NCBI GenBank assembly: GCA_021836665.1
Contig: JAKBHQ010000047.1
Coordinates: forward strand, 1-6,762
Direction: 5' to 3'
Source: Thermoplasmata archaeon
Lineage (GTDB): Bacteria > Actinomycetota > Acidimicrobiia > Acidimicrobiales > Acidimicrobiaceae
Length of the DNA: 6,762 bases
In this document: positions 1 through 5,733 of the stretch, one piece after another
How the letters are laid out: the number at the start of each line of letters is the position of its first letter
How positions within the stretch are numbered: the first letter of the stretch is position 1
The notes under the pieces: model-generated
What the model saw: the letters and a program-made list of their open reading frames with translations, nothing else
What the model was told of the DNA's origin: nothing
The model's database searches: none
Translations under genes and position numbers: made by a program

Positions 1-1
1 A

Positions 2-433
2 TTTTTTTTTGCAGCGGTCGGTGAGATTTCTGACGAAGCGGCGCTACTGCTCAAAGTGACCGAAGAGAGCCTATGGAAGGCGATTGACGTTATAAGAGAC
101 GGGAATCGCCTAAATGAGATTGGCCGGGCGGTCGAAAAGCACGTTAAGCCCTTTGGATTCGGTATCGTAAAAGAGTATGTAGGTCACGGAATAGGGACCG
201 CAATGCATGAGTCGCCTCAGATTCCGAACTATTGGCCCGGAGCGCCGGGTCCCAAGATGAAGGTCGGAAATGTCTTCGCGGTCGAACCGATGATAAATAT
301 CGGGTCGGAGGAGACCGTGACATTGGAGGATGGATGGTCGGTGGTTACCAAAGATGGTTCACTTTCGGCACATTTTGAGCACACAATTCTCGTAGGCGAG
401 GATGGACCAGAGGTTTTGACCATCTCTGAGTAA
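2..433 (+). CDS. map: Methionine aminopeptidase type I, C-terminal part (5' truncated by window edge)
   Basis: This enzyme removes the initiator methionine from nascent proteins in the cytoplasm, using a two-metal centre. The frame is open from the window edge; position 2 is the first full codon and TAA is at 431-433. The first residues (FFFAAVGEISDEA) already match the family, so the gene continues upstream and the internal GTG at 56 is not its start. Visible motifs are GHGIGTAMHESP (metal-ligand His at 185-187, substrate-contacting His at 206-208), AVEPMI (ligand Glu at 284-286) and FEHTILV (ligand Glu at 377-379). The two Asp ligands of the family lie upstream, outside the window. In many bacteria map follows secY and adk and precedes infA, which fits here. 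The run of nine T at 2-10 encodes three Phe and could hide an edge error. Identity is certain; only the extent upstream is unknown. Confidence 0.95.
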   Translation, partial: FFFAAVGEISDEAALLLKVTEESLWKAIDVIRDGNRLNEIGRAVEKHVKPFGFGIVKEYVGHGIGTAMHESPQIPNYWPGAPGPKMKVGNVFAVEPMINIGSEETVTLEDGWSVVTKDGSLSAHFEHTILVGEDGPEVLTISE

Positions 434-462
434 TAATTAACGACCACGGGAGTCATAATTGA

Positions 463-516
463 TATCGAGTGGATTGGCGTTTGGCGCTGTTTTGCCAATC
501 AATTAGTGACTCGATA
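463..516 (+). other. Nested inverted repeat (two-tier stem-loop) in the map-infA gap
   Basis: The outer arms TATCGAGT (463-470) and ACTCGATA (509-516) are perfect 8-bp complements. Inside them GATTGGC (472-478) and GCCAATC (494-500) form a perfect 7-bp stem with a 15-nt loop. An 8-nt asymmetric bulge (501-508) separates the tiers on the 3' side. AATTGA (457-462) can alternatively pair with TCAATT (499-504), competing with both tiers. It begins 29 nt after the map stop, so it may be the 3' end of the upstream operon. No T-run follows, so a classical intrinsic terminator is not supported. It could equally be an operator-like site or the start of a structured leader, because promoter-like hexamers overlap it. 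The pairing is seen; the function is unknown. Confidence 0.5.
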
Positions 517-520
517 AATA
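492..520 (+). promoter_or_regulatory. Candidate sigma-70-type promoter for infA and the alpha operon
   Basis: TTGCCA (492-497) is separated by exactly 17 nt from TAAATA (515-520). The -35 matches TTGACA at five of six positions; the -10 matches TATAAT at only three. A better -10 alone, TATATT (549-554), lies downstream, but its nearest -35-like hexamer (TGAACA, 524-529) would need a 19-nt spacer. A promoter is expected here because the gap is the largest non-coding stretch before a long co-directional gene run. The exact hexamers are a guess. Confidence 0.3.
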
Positions 521-619
521 TTGTGAACAGGTAAGGGACAAAAGCGACTATATTGTTCCTCTGGGTCTCACTCGCCCCTCCCTTGAGCCATGCCTTCGAA
601 CAGTTGGTCTTGTCTTCGG

Positions 620-650
620 GGACCCGCGGCTGCGGGGTGGGTCTGGGTCC
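620..650 (+). promoter_or_regulatory. GC-rich hairpin in the infA leader
   Basis: GGACCC (620-625) is a perfect complement of GGGTCC (645-650), and GTTTTG follows at 651-656. Competing pairings use the same left arm: CCCGC (623-627) with GCGGG (632-636) around a GGCT loop, or GACCC (621-625) with GGGTC (639-643). The element ends 21 nt before the AGGAGG of infA. It could be a weak terminator or attenuator, or part of a leader that controls access to the ribosome binding site. Only the complementarity is observed. Confidence 0.35.
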
Positions 651-671
651 GTTTTGTAGTGCTAGTTCAAT

Positions 672-677
672 AGGAGG
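672..677 (+). promoter_or_regulatory. Strong Shine-Dalgarno sequence that decides the infA start
   Basis: AGGAGG lies 5 nt upstream of CTG 683 and has the consensus anti-16S sequence. It is 32 nt from the GTG at 710, too far to serve that codon. An in-frame TAG at 671-673 bars any start further upstream. The site therefore points to translation beginning at CTG 683. Two leader segments could mask it: TTCCTC (556-561) pairs with GAGGAA (674-679), and CCTCC (577-581) pairs with GGAGG (673-677). Confidence 0.7.
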
Positions 678-682
678 AAGTT

Positions 683-907
683 CTGACGACACCAAAGGAA
701 GATGCGATTGTGCTTGAGGGGACGGTTGTTGAGCCCCTTCCGAATGCGATGTTCCGCGTCGAGCTGGAGAATGGTCATAAGGTTTTAGCCCACAGCTCGG
801 GCAAAATGAGGATGCACAGGATCAGAATTCTTCCTGGAGATCGTGTTCAGATCGAATTAACTCCATATGACCTGACTAGAGGACGGATAACTTACCGTTA
901 TAAGTGA
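683..907 (+). CDS. infA: Translation initiation factor IF-1, apparent CTG start
   Basis: IF-1 is a small OB-fold (S1-like) protein that binds the 30S A site and helps IF-2 and IF-3 select the start codon. The core [20 protein letters not shown], the GKMRMH turn and the ending RGRITYRYK are diagnostic. Starting at GTG 710 gives 65 residues and deletes the first strand. Starting at CTG 683 gives 74 residues beginning [13 protein letters not shown], which matches the usual KxDAIExEG N-terminus and the normal 72-74 residue length. It also sits 5 nt after AGGAGG. No ATG, GTG or TTG exists in frame between the TAG at 671 and GTG 710. A weaker AGGAAG (696-701) precedes GTG 710, so a second, shorter product cannot be excluded. 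Residues 38 (Ser) and 46 (Arg) replace the common Ile and Tyr of AHISGKMRxxYIRIL. Identity is certain; the start is likely. Confidence 0.93.
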   Translation: MTTPKEDAIVLEGTVVEPLPNAMFRVELENGHKVLAHSSGKMRMHRIRILPGDRVQIELTPYDLTRGRITYRYK

Positions 908-953
908 GCGAGCCAGGCAGGTCATTTAGGGATGTCTGGAGTGAGGAAAGCCG

Positions 954-1067
954 ATGAAAGTACGGCCAAGTGTTAAGACTATTTGCGAAAAGTGCAAGGT
1001 GATTCGCAGGGAACGCCAGGTTTTGGTGATCTGTGAAAATCCTCGACACAAGCAGCGGCAAGGTTAA
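954..1067 (+). CDS. rpmJ: 50S ribosomal protein L36 (bL36), zinc-binding form
   Basis: This 37-residue protein, [19 protein letters not shown] to the C-terminal KQRQG, is the smallest large-subunit protein and binds 23S rRNA. Cys11, Cys14, Cys27 and His32 give the C-x2-C-x12-C-x4-H zinc ribbon of the C+ paralogue. The zinc-free version would lack these residues. GAGG (943-946) lies 7 nt before the ATG. It follows infA by 46 nt and precedes rpsM by 11 nt, the standard infA-rpmJ-rpsM order. In bacteria with paired L36 genes the C+ form is normally used when zinc is plentiful; whether a C- copy exists elsewhere cannot be seen here. Confidence 0.97.
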   Translation: MKVRPSVKTICEKCKVIRRERQVLVICENPRHKQRQG

Positions 1068-1078
1068 GAAGTAGGACA

Positions 1079-1456
1079 ATGGCGAGGATCGCAGGGGTAG
1101 ACATCCCCAGAGATAAAAGGCTCGAGATCTCCTTGACATATATCTTCGGGATTGGTTTGACAAGCTCGAGGAAGATATGTGAGGCTACCGAGGTTAATCC
1201 TGACACCAGGGTGAAGGATCTGACCGACGAAGAAGTCGCGCGGCTTAGAAACTATATCGACCAGAATCTAAAGGTCGAAGGCGACTTGAGACGTGAAGTC
1301 GATCAAGACATCAAGAGAAAGATGCAGATCGGCTCTTATCAAGGCTTGAGGCATAGGAGAGGGCTTCCGGTTAGAGGACAGCGCACTCACACCAATGCAA
1401 GGACGCGTAAGGGTCCTAAGAAGACAGTTGCGGGCAAGAAGAAGGTCCGGAAGTAG
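1079..1456 (+). CDS. rpsM: 30S ribosomal protein S13 (uS13)
   Basis: S13 sits in the head of the small subunit, contacts P-site tRNA through its basic tail and forms intersubunit bridges with L5 and 23S rRNA. The 125 residues are full length for the family. The N-terminus [14 protein letters not shown] is canonical, as are LTYIFGIG, the [20 protein letters not shown] block (about residues 90-110) and the Lys/Arg-rich tail ending KKVRK. The ribosome binding site is weak: AGGA (1073-1076) is only 2 nt from the ATG. This suggests coupling to rpmJ, whose stop is 11 nt upstream. First gene of the alpha operon proper (S13-S11-S4-alpha-L17). Confidence 0.98.
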   Translation: MARIAGVDIPRDKRLEISLTYIFGIGLTSSRKICEATEVNPDTRVKDLTDEEVARLRNYIDQNLKVEGDLRREVDQDIKRKMQIGSYQGLRHRRGLPVRGQRTHTNARTRKGPKKTVAGKKKVRK

Positions 1457-1510
1457 TTCGGTAGCCGGGCATTGTTGTTCCGGTCGATGATAGATATAGG
1501 GGTTTGCTAG

Positions 1511-1909
1511 ATGGCCAAGCCAAAGCCAGGCGGAAGGCGTCCGCGGCGTCGTGAGCGTAAGAACATCGCCTATGGCGTTGCTCATATCCACTCGTCGTTT
1601 AACAACACGATAGTGACCATTACCGATGCATCAGGGAATGTTATTGCCTGGGCGTCGGCTGGGAATGTCGGGTTCAAGGGATCGAGGAAGTCGACGCCGT
1701 TCGCCGCTCAAGTCGCAGCTGAGACATGCGCAAAGCGTGCCCAGGAACATGGAATTCGCCAAGTCGAAGTCCTGCTCAAGGGACCAGGTTCCGGAAGAGA
1801 CACAGCGCATCGTGCGATTGCTAACACCGGAATTGAAATAGTTTCTATAAAAGATGTCACCCCAATCCCGCACAACGGCTGTAGGCCGAAGAAGCGCCGT
1901 CGGGTCTAG
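1511..1909 (+). CDS. rpsK: 30S ribosomal protein S11 (uS11)
   Basis: S11 lines the small-subunit platform near the Shine-Dalgarno duplex and the E site. The 132 residues have the basic N-terminal stretch ([12 protein letters not shown]), the core [17 protein letters not shown], the [14 protein letters not shown] block, [10 protein letters not shown], and the C-terminal [15 protein letters not shown]. Asn122-Gly123 corresponds to the Asn-Gly site of E. coli S11 where an isoaspartate forms; that is family knowledge, not something the sequence proves. AGGGG (1498-1502) lies 8 nt before the ATG. The 54-nt gap after rpsM is the largest within the alpha operon proper and shows only a short CCGG repeat. 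Confidence 0.98.
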   Translation: MAKPKPGGRRPRRRERKNIAYGVAHIHSSFNNTIVTITDASGNVIAWASAGNVGFKGSRKSTPFAAQVAAETCAKRAQEHGIRQVEVLLKGPGSGRDTAHRAIANTGIEIVSIKDVTPIPHNGCRPKKRRRV

Positions 1910-1927
1910 GTCGAGGAGTATTAGAAG

Positions 1928-2554
1928 TTGGCCAGATATACAGGACCAGTTTGTCGGCAATGTCGCCGGGAAAAGGTGAAGCTTTACCTAAAGGGTGAGA
2001 AATGCGATAAGGCTTGCCCAATGGATGGTAAGAAGCCCTATCCTCCAGGCGAGCATGGTAAAGATCGGCAGAGGCAGGGGTCAGAGTATTCCACGCAGCT
2101 GCGCGAGAAGCAGAAGGCTCGTCGGATCTACGGAATTCTCGAGAAGCAGTTTGCCAATACATACAACGAGGCGAACCACGCCGCCGGAATCACGGGCGAT
2201 AATCTTCTTAGGATGCTCGAGCTCAGGCTGGATAACGTCACCTATAGAGCGGGTTGGGCTTCTTCGAGATCTCAGGCCCGTCAGCTTGTGAGCCATGGCC
2301 ATATAACGGTCAATGGCAGGCGTGTGGATATTCCGAGCTATCGGCTTAAAAAGGGTGATACCGTAGCCCTAGTAGCGAAGACTCGTGAGAACATTCAGGT
2401 CCGCACGACCAGGGATACCCTAGCCCGTCGCCTTCCAGCTTGGCTGGAATCCGAGGGAACAGGTTTCGAGGTGAAGGTACTTAATCCGCCACTTAGGGAA
2501 CAGATCGATACCCAGATAAGAGAGCAGCTCATAGTCGAGCTCTACTCCAAGTAA
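1928..2554 (+). CDS. rpsD: 30S ribosomal protein S4 (uS4), zinc-knuckle form, TTG start
   Basis: S4 is a primary 16S rRNA binder that nucleates body assembly; in E. coli it is also the translational repressor of the alpha operon. The 208 residues begin MARYTGPVCRQC. Translation starts at TTG 1928, with AGGAG (1914-1918) 9 nt upstream; no ATG gives the canonical N-terminus. Cys9, Cys12, Cys26 and Cys30 form a zinc knuckle like that of Thermus S4, but the last pair is C-x3-C where Thermus has C-x4-C. KPYPPGEHG follows, and the S4 RNA-binding domain spans about residues 98-160 (SRSQARQLVSHGHITVNGRR). The end LIVELYSK is typical. No E. coli-type S4 target pseudoknot was recognised upstream, but it was not searched for computationally. 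Confidence 0.98.
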   Translation: MARYTGPVCRQCRREKVKLYLKGEKCDKACPMDGKKPYPPGEHGKDRQRQGSEYSTQLREKQKARRIYGILEKQFANTYNEANHAAGITGDNLLRMLELRLDNVTYRAGWASSRSQARQLVSHGHITVNGRRVDIPSYRLKKGDTVALVAKTRENIQVRTTRDTLARRLPAWLESEGTGFEVKVLNPPLREQIDTQIREQLIVELYSK

Positions 2555-2572
2555 CCAATTCGTAGGAGTAAA

Positions 2573-3511
2573 GTGCTTTTTATTCAGAGACCAAAGGTTG
2601 AAGCCGTCGGCGAGGCGATAGGGAACCGTCAGAAGTTCACTATCGGCCCGCTAGAGCCAGGATTTGGCCACACTATTGGAAATTCGTTGAGGCGTGTGCT
2701 TTTGTCGTCTATTCCGGGCGCAGCTGTTACTCAGCTGCGTTTTGATGACGCTCTGCACGAGTTCACTACGCTTACCGGAGTCAAGGAGGATATCACCGAC
2801 ATCGTCTTGAATCTAAAAGACGTCGTGGTGAGGTCCTTTTCCGAGGAGCCTGTGACCATTCGGATCGACGTTCGTGGACCCAAGGTCGTTAGGGCTGAGG
2901 ATTTTGCTCTTTCCGCCGATATCGAGATAGTCAACCCCGATCTGCACATAGCCAGTCTCAGTGCAAAAGGTCGGCTAGCTTTTGACGCTGTCGTGGAAAG
3001 AGGGAAGGGCTATCGAAGCGCCGACAAGAACAAGAAGTCGGCGACCATTAGCATAATCCCAGTTGATTCGATCTTTTCGCCCGTTCGGAGGGTCGCTTTT
3101 ACGGTGACTCCTACCAGGGTAGAACAGGTGACCGACTACGACCTCTTGACGTTGGACATAGAGACCGATGGTTCGATAACGCCCGCCGACGCGCTTGCGT
3201 CCGCAGGTGAGACTCTTAAGAATCTTATGGTTCTTATTGCGGAGACCAGCGAGAGTCCTCAGGGCCTCGAACTGACAGAGGCGGAAGTCGACGAGGTGCG
3301 TTCCTACGACCTGGACCTCCCGATAGAGGAGCTGGGTCTGACCGAGCGCCCGAGGAACTGCCTCAAGCGCGCCCAGATCAATTCGATTGGTGAGCTGATA
3401 AATCGCACACCTGAAGATCTACTTGCAATTACTAACTTTGGCCAGAAGTCTTTAGACGAGGTCACTTCGAGACTTGAAGGCCGCGGACTTCAATTGAGGA
3501 GCAGGGACTAA
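2573..3511 (+). CDS. rpoA: DNA-directed RNA polymerase subunit alpha, GTG start
   Basis: Alpha dimerises to nucleate RNA polymerase assembly, and its C-terminal domain binds UP elements and activators. The 312 residues comprise an N-terminal domain (about 1-230) with [26 protein letters not shown] and NPDLHIASL, an acidic linker, and a helix-hairpin-helix C-terminal domain (about 250-308). The DNA-contact residues of E. coli alpha-CTD are all present: Arg259, Asn262, Cys263, Gly290, Lys292, Ser293 and Glu296 correspond to R265, N268, C269, G296, K298, S299 and E302. Pro260 and Arg261 differ from the usual SA/SY at that turn. GTG 2573 is preceded by AGGAG (2564-2568) with only 4 nt spacing. 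The stop overlaps the rplQ start by one base (TAATG), indicating coupled translation. Confidence 0.98.
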   Translation: MLFIQRPKVEAVGEAIGNRQKFTIGPLEPGFGHTIGNSLRRVLLSSIPGAAVTQLRFDDALHEFTTLTGVKEDITDIVLNLKDVVVRSFSEEPVTIRIDVRGPKVVRAEDFALSADIEIVNPDLHIASLSAKGRLAFDAVVERGKGYRSADKNKKSATISIIPVDSIFSPVRRVAFTVTPTRVEQVTDYDLLTLDIETDGSITPADALASAGETLKNLMVLIAETSESPQGLELTEAEVDEVRSYDLDLPIEELGLTERPRNCLKRAQINSIGELINRTPEDLLAITNFGQKSLDEVTSRLEGRGLQLRSRD

Positions 3512-3867
3512 TGACACCGGGACGCCCTAAGAAGGGTAAGAGGCTCGGCCACAGCGCTGCGCACCAGCGAGCCATCTTGGCGAATCTGGCGGCGTCGCTG
3601 TTTGCTGCTGAGTCGATTATGACTACCGAGGCGAAGGCGAAGTTGCTGAGGCCGGTAGTTGAGAAGATGATAACCAAAGCCAAGGCTGGTGGAGTCCACA
3701 ATCAGCGGCTTGTCGTCTCAGATTTGAGAGACAAAGACATGGCTCATAAGCTTTTTGAAGATATCGGGCCACGCTACGAGGGACGCTCGGGTGGGTACAC
3801 GAGGATTCTGAAAAGGGGACCTCGTCATGGGGATAACGCCCCAATGGTTGTCATAGAACTGGTGTGA
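3511..3867 (+). CDS. rplQ: 50S ribosomal protein L17 (bL17)
   Basis: L17 is a large-subunit surface protein near the tunnel exit and the last gene of the alpha operon. The 118 residues show the family order [30 protein letters not shown] [48 protein letters not shown] and RGDNAPM-like [14 protein letters not shown] at the C-terminus. It overlaps rpoA by one base, and GAGGAG (3496-3501) lies 9 nt before its ATG. Its TGA (3865-3867) overlaps a possible GTG start of truA. The domain is the usual core only, without the long C-terminal extensions seen in some high-GC actinobacteria. Confidence 0.98.
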   Translation: MTPGRPKKGKRLGHSAAHQRAILANLAASLFAAESIMTTEAKAKLLRPVVEKMITKAKAGGVHNQRLVVSDLRDKDMAHKLFEDIGPRYEGRSGGYTRILKRGPRHGDNAPMVVIELV

Positions 3868-3879
3868 CAAGGTCTCACC
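3861..3879 (+). other. Small stem-loop over the rplQ stop and first possible truA start
   Basis: GGTGTGA (3861-3867) can pair with TCTCACC (3873-3879) across a 5-nt loop with one T-T mismatch. It encloses both the L17 stop TGA and the GTG at 3864 that would start the longer truA frame. The stem is short, and translation reaching the end of rplQ would melt it, so it is a weak candidate for coupling control. Chance occurrence is possible. Confidence 0.25.
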
Positions 3880-4847
3880 ATGACAGCGAAGCCGAACAAG
3901 GCGGACTCTTCGACGAGGAGAATGCTTCAGCTTCTGCGGCCCTAGAGGTTGAGATACAGCATTTTGAAGCGGCCCCTGGTGGGGCCGCTTTGCATTACGC
4001 TGCGTCGATCAGCTATGTCGGTACTGGGTATCACGGAATTGCTTATCAGGCCGGACAAAGGACCGTTATTGGCGTGCTCGGCGTAGCGATTGAGCGAGCC
4101 CTTCGCGAGCCCGTTGACATTGTCGTAGCTGGCCGAACCGACGCTGGTGTGCACGCCTTAGGTCAGGTTATAAGTTTTACGGGGCCCAGCCACAAGGGGG
4201 GCATTGACGGCCTATACCAGTCGCTTGCTAGGCAATTGCCAGACGACGTTTCGGTAAACTGGGTCGGACTGACGGACCAGTCCTTTTCGGCTCGACATTC
4301 GGCTAGATACCGCCGCTACCTTTATCGGATTCTTCCGGGAGCCGAAAGGGACGCATTGACCGCCGATCGCAGTTGGCATGTCCCTTTTGAGCTCGATCTT
4401 CCTGCGATGAGATCGGCATCTTATGCATTGATCGGCGAACATGATTTTACAGGATTCTGCAAAAAGGGGCCCGAGGGTACATCGACGATCAGACGGATTT
4501 TTGAGGTGAGATTGACTAAGCGAGGGCGCTTTGTCGACTTCGAAATTTGGGCTAATGCATTTTGTCACCAGATGGTGCGGGGCATTGTAGGTTCGTTAGT
4601 CGAGGTAGGGAAGGGCAAATGCTCGGTAAGCTCCTTTGCTAAAAGCGTGCTGTACCCTTCTGGAACAAAGCGTTATCCAGCACCTCCGGGTGGTCTCTAT
4701 TTGGTGGAAGTGGGTTACGGCGAGTTATCTATAGCTGGGGATCTGGATCCGCTATTGTTTCCGGTTGGTGAAGTGCCCAATTCCGTCTATGCTATTTCCT
4801 CGTGTCTTGGGCGCAAAAGCCGCCCAGAGCAAGTTCTAAACCGGTGA
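3864..4847 (+). CDS. truA: tRNA pseudouridine synthase A (TruA); start uncertain
   Basis: TruA converts uridines 38-40 of the tRNA anticodon arm to pseudouridine. The longest frame (GTG 3864, GTGA overlap with the rplQ stop) gives 327 residues. Family motifs start at about residue 43: [22 protein letters not shown], the catalytic loop GRTDAGVHA with nucleophile Asp93 (4140-4142), [45 protein letters not shown] (about 231-251) and [13 protein letters not shown] (about 273-285). Residues 1-42 are acidic and low-complexity and match nothing I know. A TTG at 3990 would instead give 285 residues beginning [11 protein letters not shown], where most TruA proteins begin, with GGTGGGG just upstream as a possible ribosome binding site. 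About 40 unrecognised residues follow the last motif. The usual GWQ after the first motif is replaced by GIA. Identity is secure; the start is unresolved. Confidence 0.95.
   Translation: MTRSHHDSEAEQGGLFDEENASASAALEVEIQHFEAAPGGAALHYAASISYVGTGYHGIAYQAGQRTVIGVLGVAIERALREPVDIVVAGRTDAGVHALGQVISFTGPSHKGGIDGLYQSLARQLPDDVSVNWVGLTDQSFSARHSARYRRYLYRILPGAERDALTADRSWHVPFELDLPAMRSASYALIGEHDFTGFCKKGPEGTSTIRRIFEVRLTKRGRFVDFEIWANAFCHQMVRGIVGSLVEVGKGKCSVSSFAKSVLYPSGTKRYPAPPGGLYLVEVGYGELSIAGDLDPLLFPVGEVPNSVYAISSCLGRKSRPEQVLNR
3967..3990 (+). terminator. Terminator-like hairpin downstream of rplQ, within the longer truA frame
   Basis: AAGCGGCCCC (3967-3976) and GGGGCCGCTT (3981-3990) are perfect 10-bp complements around a TGGT loop, 99 nt after the L17 stop. 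Two further G-T wobble pairs extend the base. Only three T residues (3989-3991) follow, so an intrinsic terminator would be weak by E. coli standards, though actinobacterial terminators often lack a long T-run. If truA starts at TTG 3990, the hairpin is intergenic and its 3' arm abuts the start codon. If truA starts at GTG 3864, the hairpin is coding. The stem is certain; the terminator role is inferred. Confidence 0.55.
4765..4793 (+). promoter_or_regulatory. Weak candidate promoter for rplM-rpsI inside the 3' end of truA
   Basis: TTGGTG (4765-4770) is followed after exactly 17 nt by TATGCT (4788-4793), about 60 nt upstream of the L13 ATG. Each hexamer matches the sigma-70 consensus only partly (three and four of six). 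A promoter here would make sense if the hairpin after rplQ terminates transcripts, but the match could easily be chance. Confidence 0.22.
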
Positions 4848-4852
4848 GGATT

Positions 4853-5308
4853 ATGAAGACATTCGTGACCAAGCAGTCTGACGCTGTTGCGGACCGCAAG
4901 TGGTATGTAGTAGATGCCGAAGGGATGGTGTTGGGGCGACTCGCCACCGAGGTGGCACATATTATTAGGGGCAAGCATAAGGCAATCTTTGCACCCTATC
5001 TAGACGCTGGCGACCACGTGATTGTAATTAACGCAGATAAGATCGTGTTGACATCTAATAAAGCCGATCGCAAGTTTGCGTATCACCACACGGGTTATCC
5101 CGGCCACCTTAGGGCTGCGCTCTATCGCGACCTCCTCAAGGAAAAGCCGGAGTTCGTTATTGAAAAAGCGGTCAAGGGAATGTTGCCGCATGGCCCGCTA
5201 GGACGCCAGATGGCCAAGAAACTCAAGGTCTATCCCGGTCCAGATCATCCCCACCAGGCACAGCAACCGGTTCTACGCACCCTCGGCACGGCGCCGAAGG
5301 GTTCCTGA
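4853..5308 (+). CDS. rplM: 50S ribosomal protein L13 (uL13)
   Basis: L13 is an early-assembly 23S rRNA-binding protein. The 151 residues from ATG 4853 start MKTFVTKQSDAVADRKWYVV, followed by DAEGMVLGRLATEVA, RGKHKAIFAPYLDAGDHVIVIN, KFAYHHTGYPGHLR, the signature AVKGMLPHGPLGRQM and KLKVYPGPDHPHQAQQP, all in family order. The frame is open back to a GTG at 4802, but those residues match nothing and overlap truA, so ATG 4853 is preferred. GAGG (4846-4849) overlaps the truA stop and lies only 3 nt from the ATG, a close spacing that suggests coupling to truA. rpsI follows after 28 nt, the conserved L13-S9 pair. The last dozen residues are a variable tail. Confidence 0.97.
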   Translation: MKTFVTKQSDAVADRKWYVVDAEGMVLGRLATEVAHIIRGKHKAIFAPYLDAGDHVIVINADKIVLTSNKADRKFAYHHTGYPGHLRAALYRDLLKEKPEFVIEKAVKGMLPHGPLGRQMAKKLKVYPGPDHPHQAQQPVLRTLGTAPKGS

Positions 5309-5336
5309 GTCTTTTGATTCGAGAGGTTTTTAGGAA

Positions 5337-5729
5337 ATGACTAAGACATCCATTCAGTCCACCGGAAGGCGTAAGCAGGCCATTGCAAGGGTGAGGCTCT
5401 TCGCCGGCGAAGGCAATATCACGGTCAACAACAAGCCCTTTGCAAGTTATATAACGTCCCTTGCTCAGCAGACAATGGCTACTGAGCCGTTGCGAGTAGC
5501 CCAGGTTGCATCGGAATACGACCTATCCATCACGGTTGACGGCGGTGGCATAGCCGGACAGGCCGGCGCAATTCGACTGGGAATAGCCAGGGCATTGATT
5601 GAAGCAGACCCCGAGCTTAGGGGGATCCTCAAGAAGGCTGGCTTTTTGACCAGGGACGCACGAGAGAAAGAGTCCAAGAAGTACGGACTCAAGAAGGCCC
5701 GGAAGGCGCCTCAGTTCTCTAAGCGTTAG
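5337..5729 (+). CDS. rpsI: 30S ribosomal protein S9 (uS9)
   Basis: S9 lies in the small-subunit head, and its C-terminal tail reaches P-site tRNA. The 130 residues carry [19 protein letters not shown] near the N-terminus and [26 protein letters not shown] in the middle. The conserved [25 protein letters not shown] ending follows, including the terminal Ser-Lys-Arg that contacts tRNA in known ribosomes. GAGAGG (5321-5326) lies 10 nt before the ATG; AGGA at 5332-5335 is too close to be the main site. It is cotranscribed with rplM judging by the 28-nt gap. The glmM start follows its TAG by 4 nt. Confidence 0.98.
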   Translation: MTKTSIQSTGRRKQAIARVRLFAGEGNITVNNKPFASYITSLAQQTMATEPLRVAQVASEYDLSITVDGGGIAGQAGAIRLGIARALIEADPELRGILKKAGFLTRDAREKESKKYGLKKARKAPQFSKR

Positions 5730-5733
5730 TTTC

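Noticed and set aside
56..58. GTG inside map as a gene start
   Set aside because: Homology to methionine aminopeptidase continues upstream of it in the same frame to the window edge.
1466..1492. CCGG...CCGG repeat between rpsM and rpsK
   Set aside because: Only 4 bp with a loop of about 11 nt and no T-run; too weak to call a terminator.
3868..3989. Possible separate small gene between rplQ and the conserved part of truA
   Set aside because: The frame continues without a stop into TruA, so the choice is between an extension and a spacer, not a separate gene.
4212..4568. 118-codon minus-strand frame opposite truA
   Set aside because: No motif, composition typical of an antisense shadow, and the + strand carries conserved TruA motifs throughout.
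4802..4852. In-frame GTG 51 nt upstream of the L13 ATG
   Set aside because: The extra 17 residues do not match L13, overlap the truA end, and ATG 4853 gives the canonical N-terminus.
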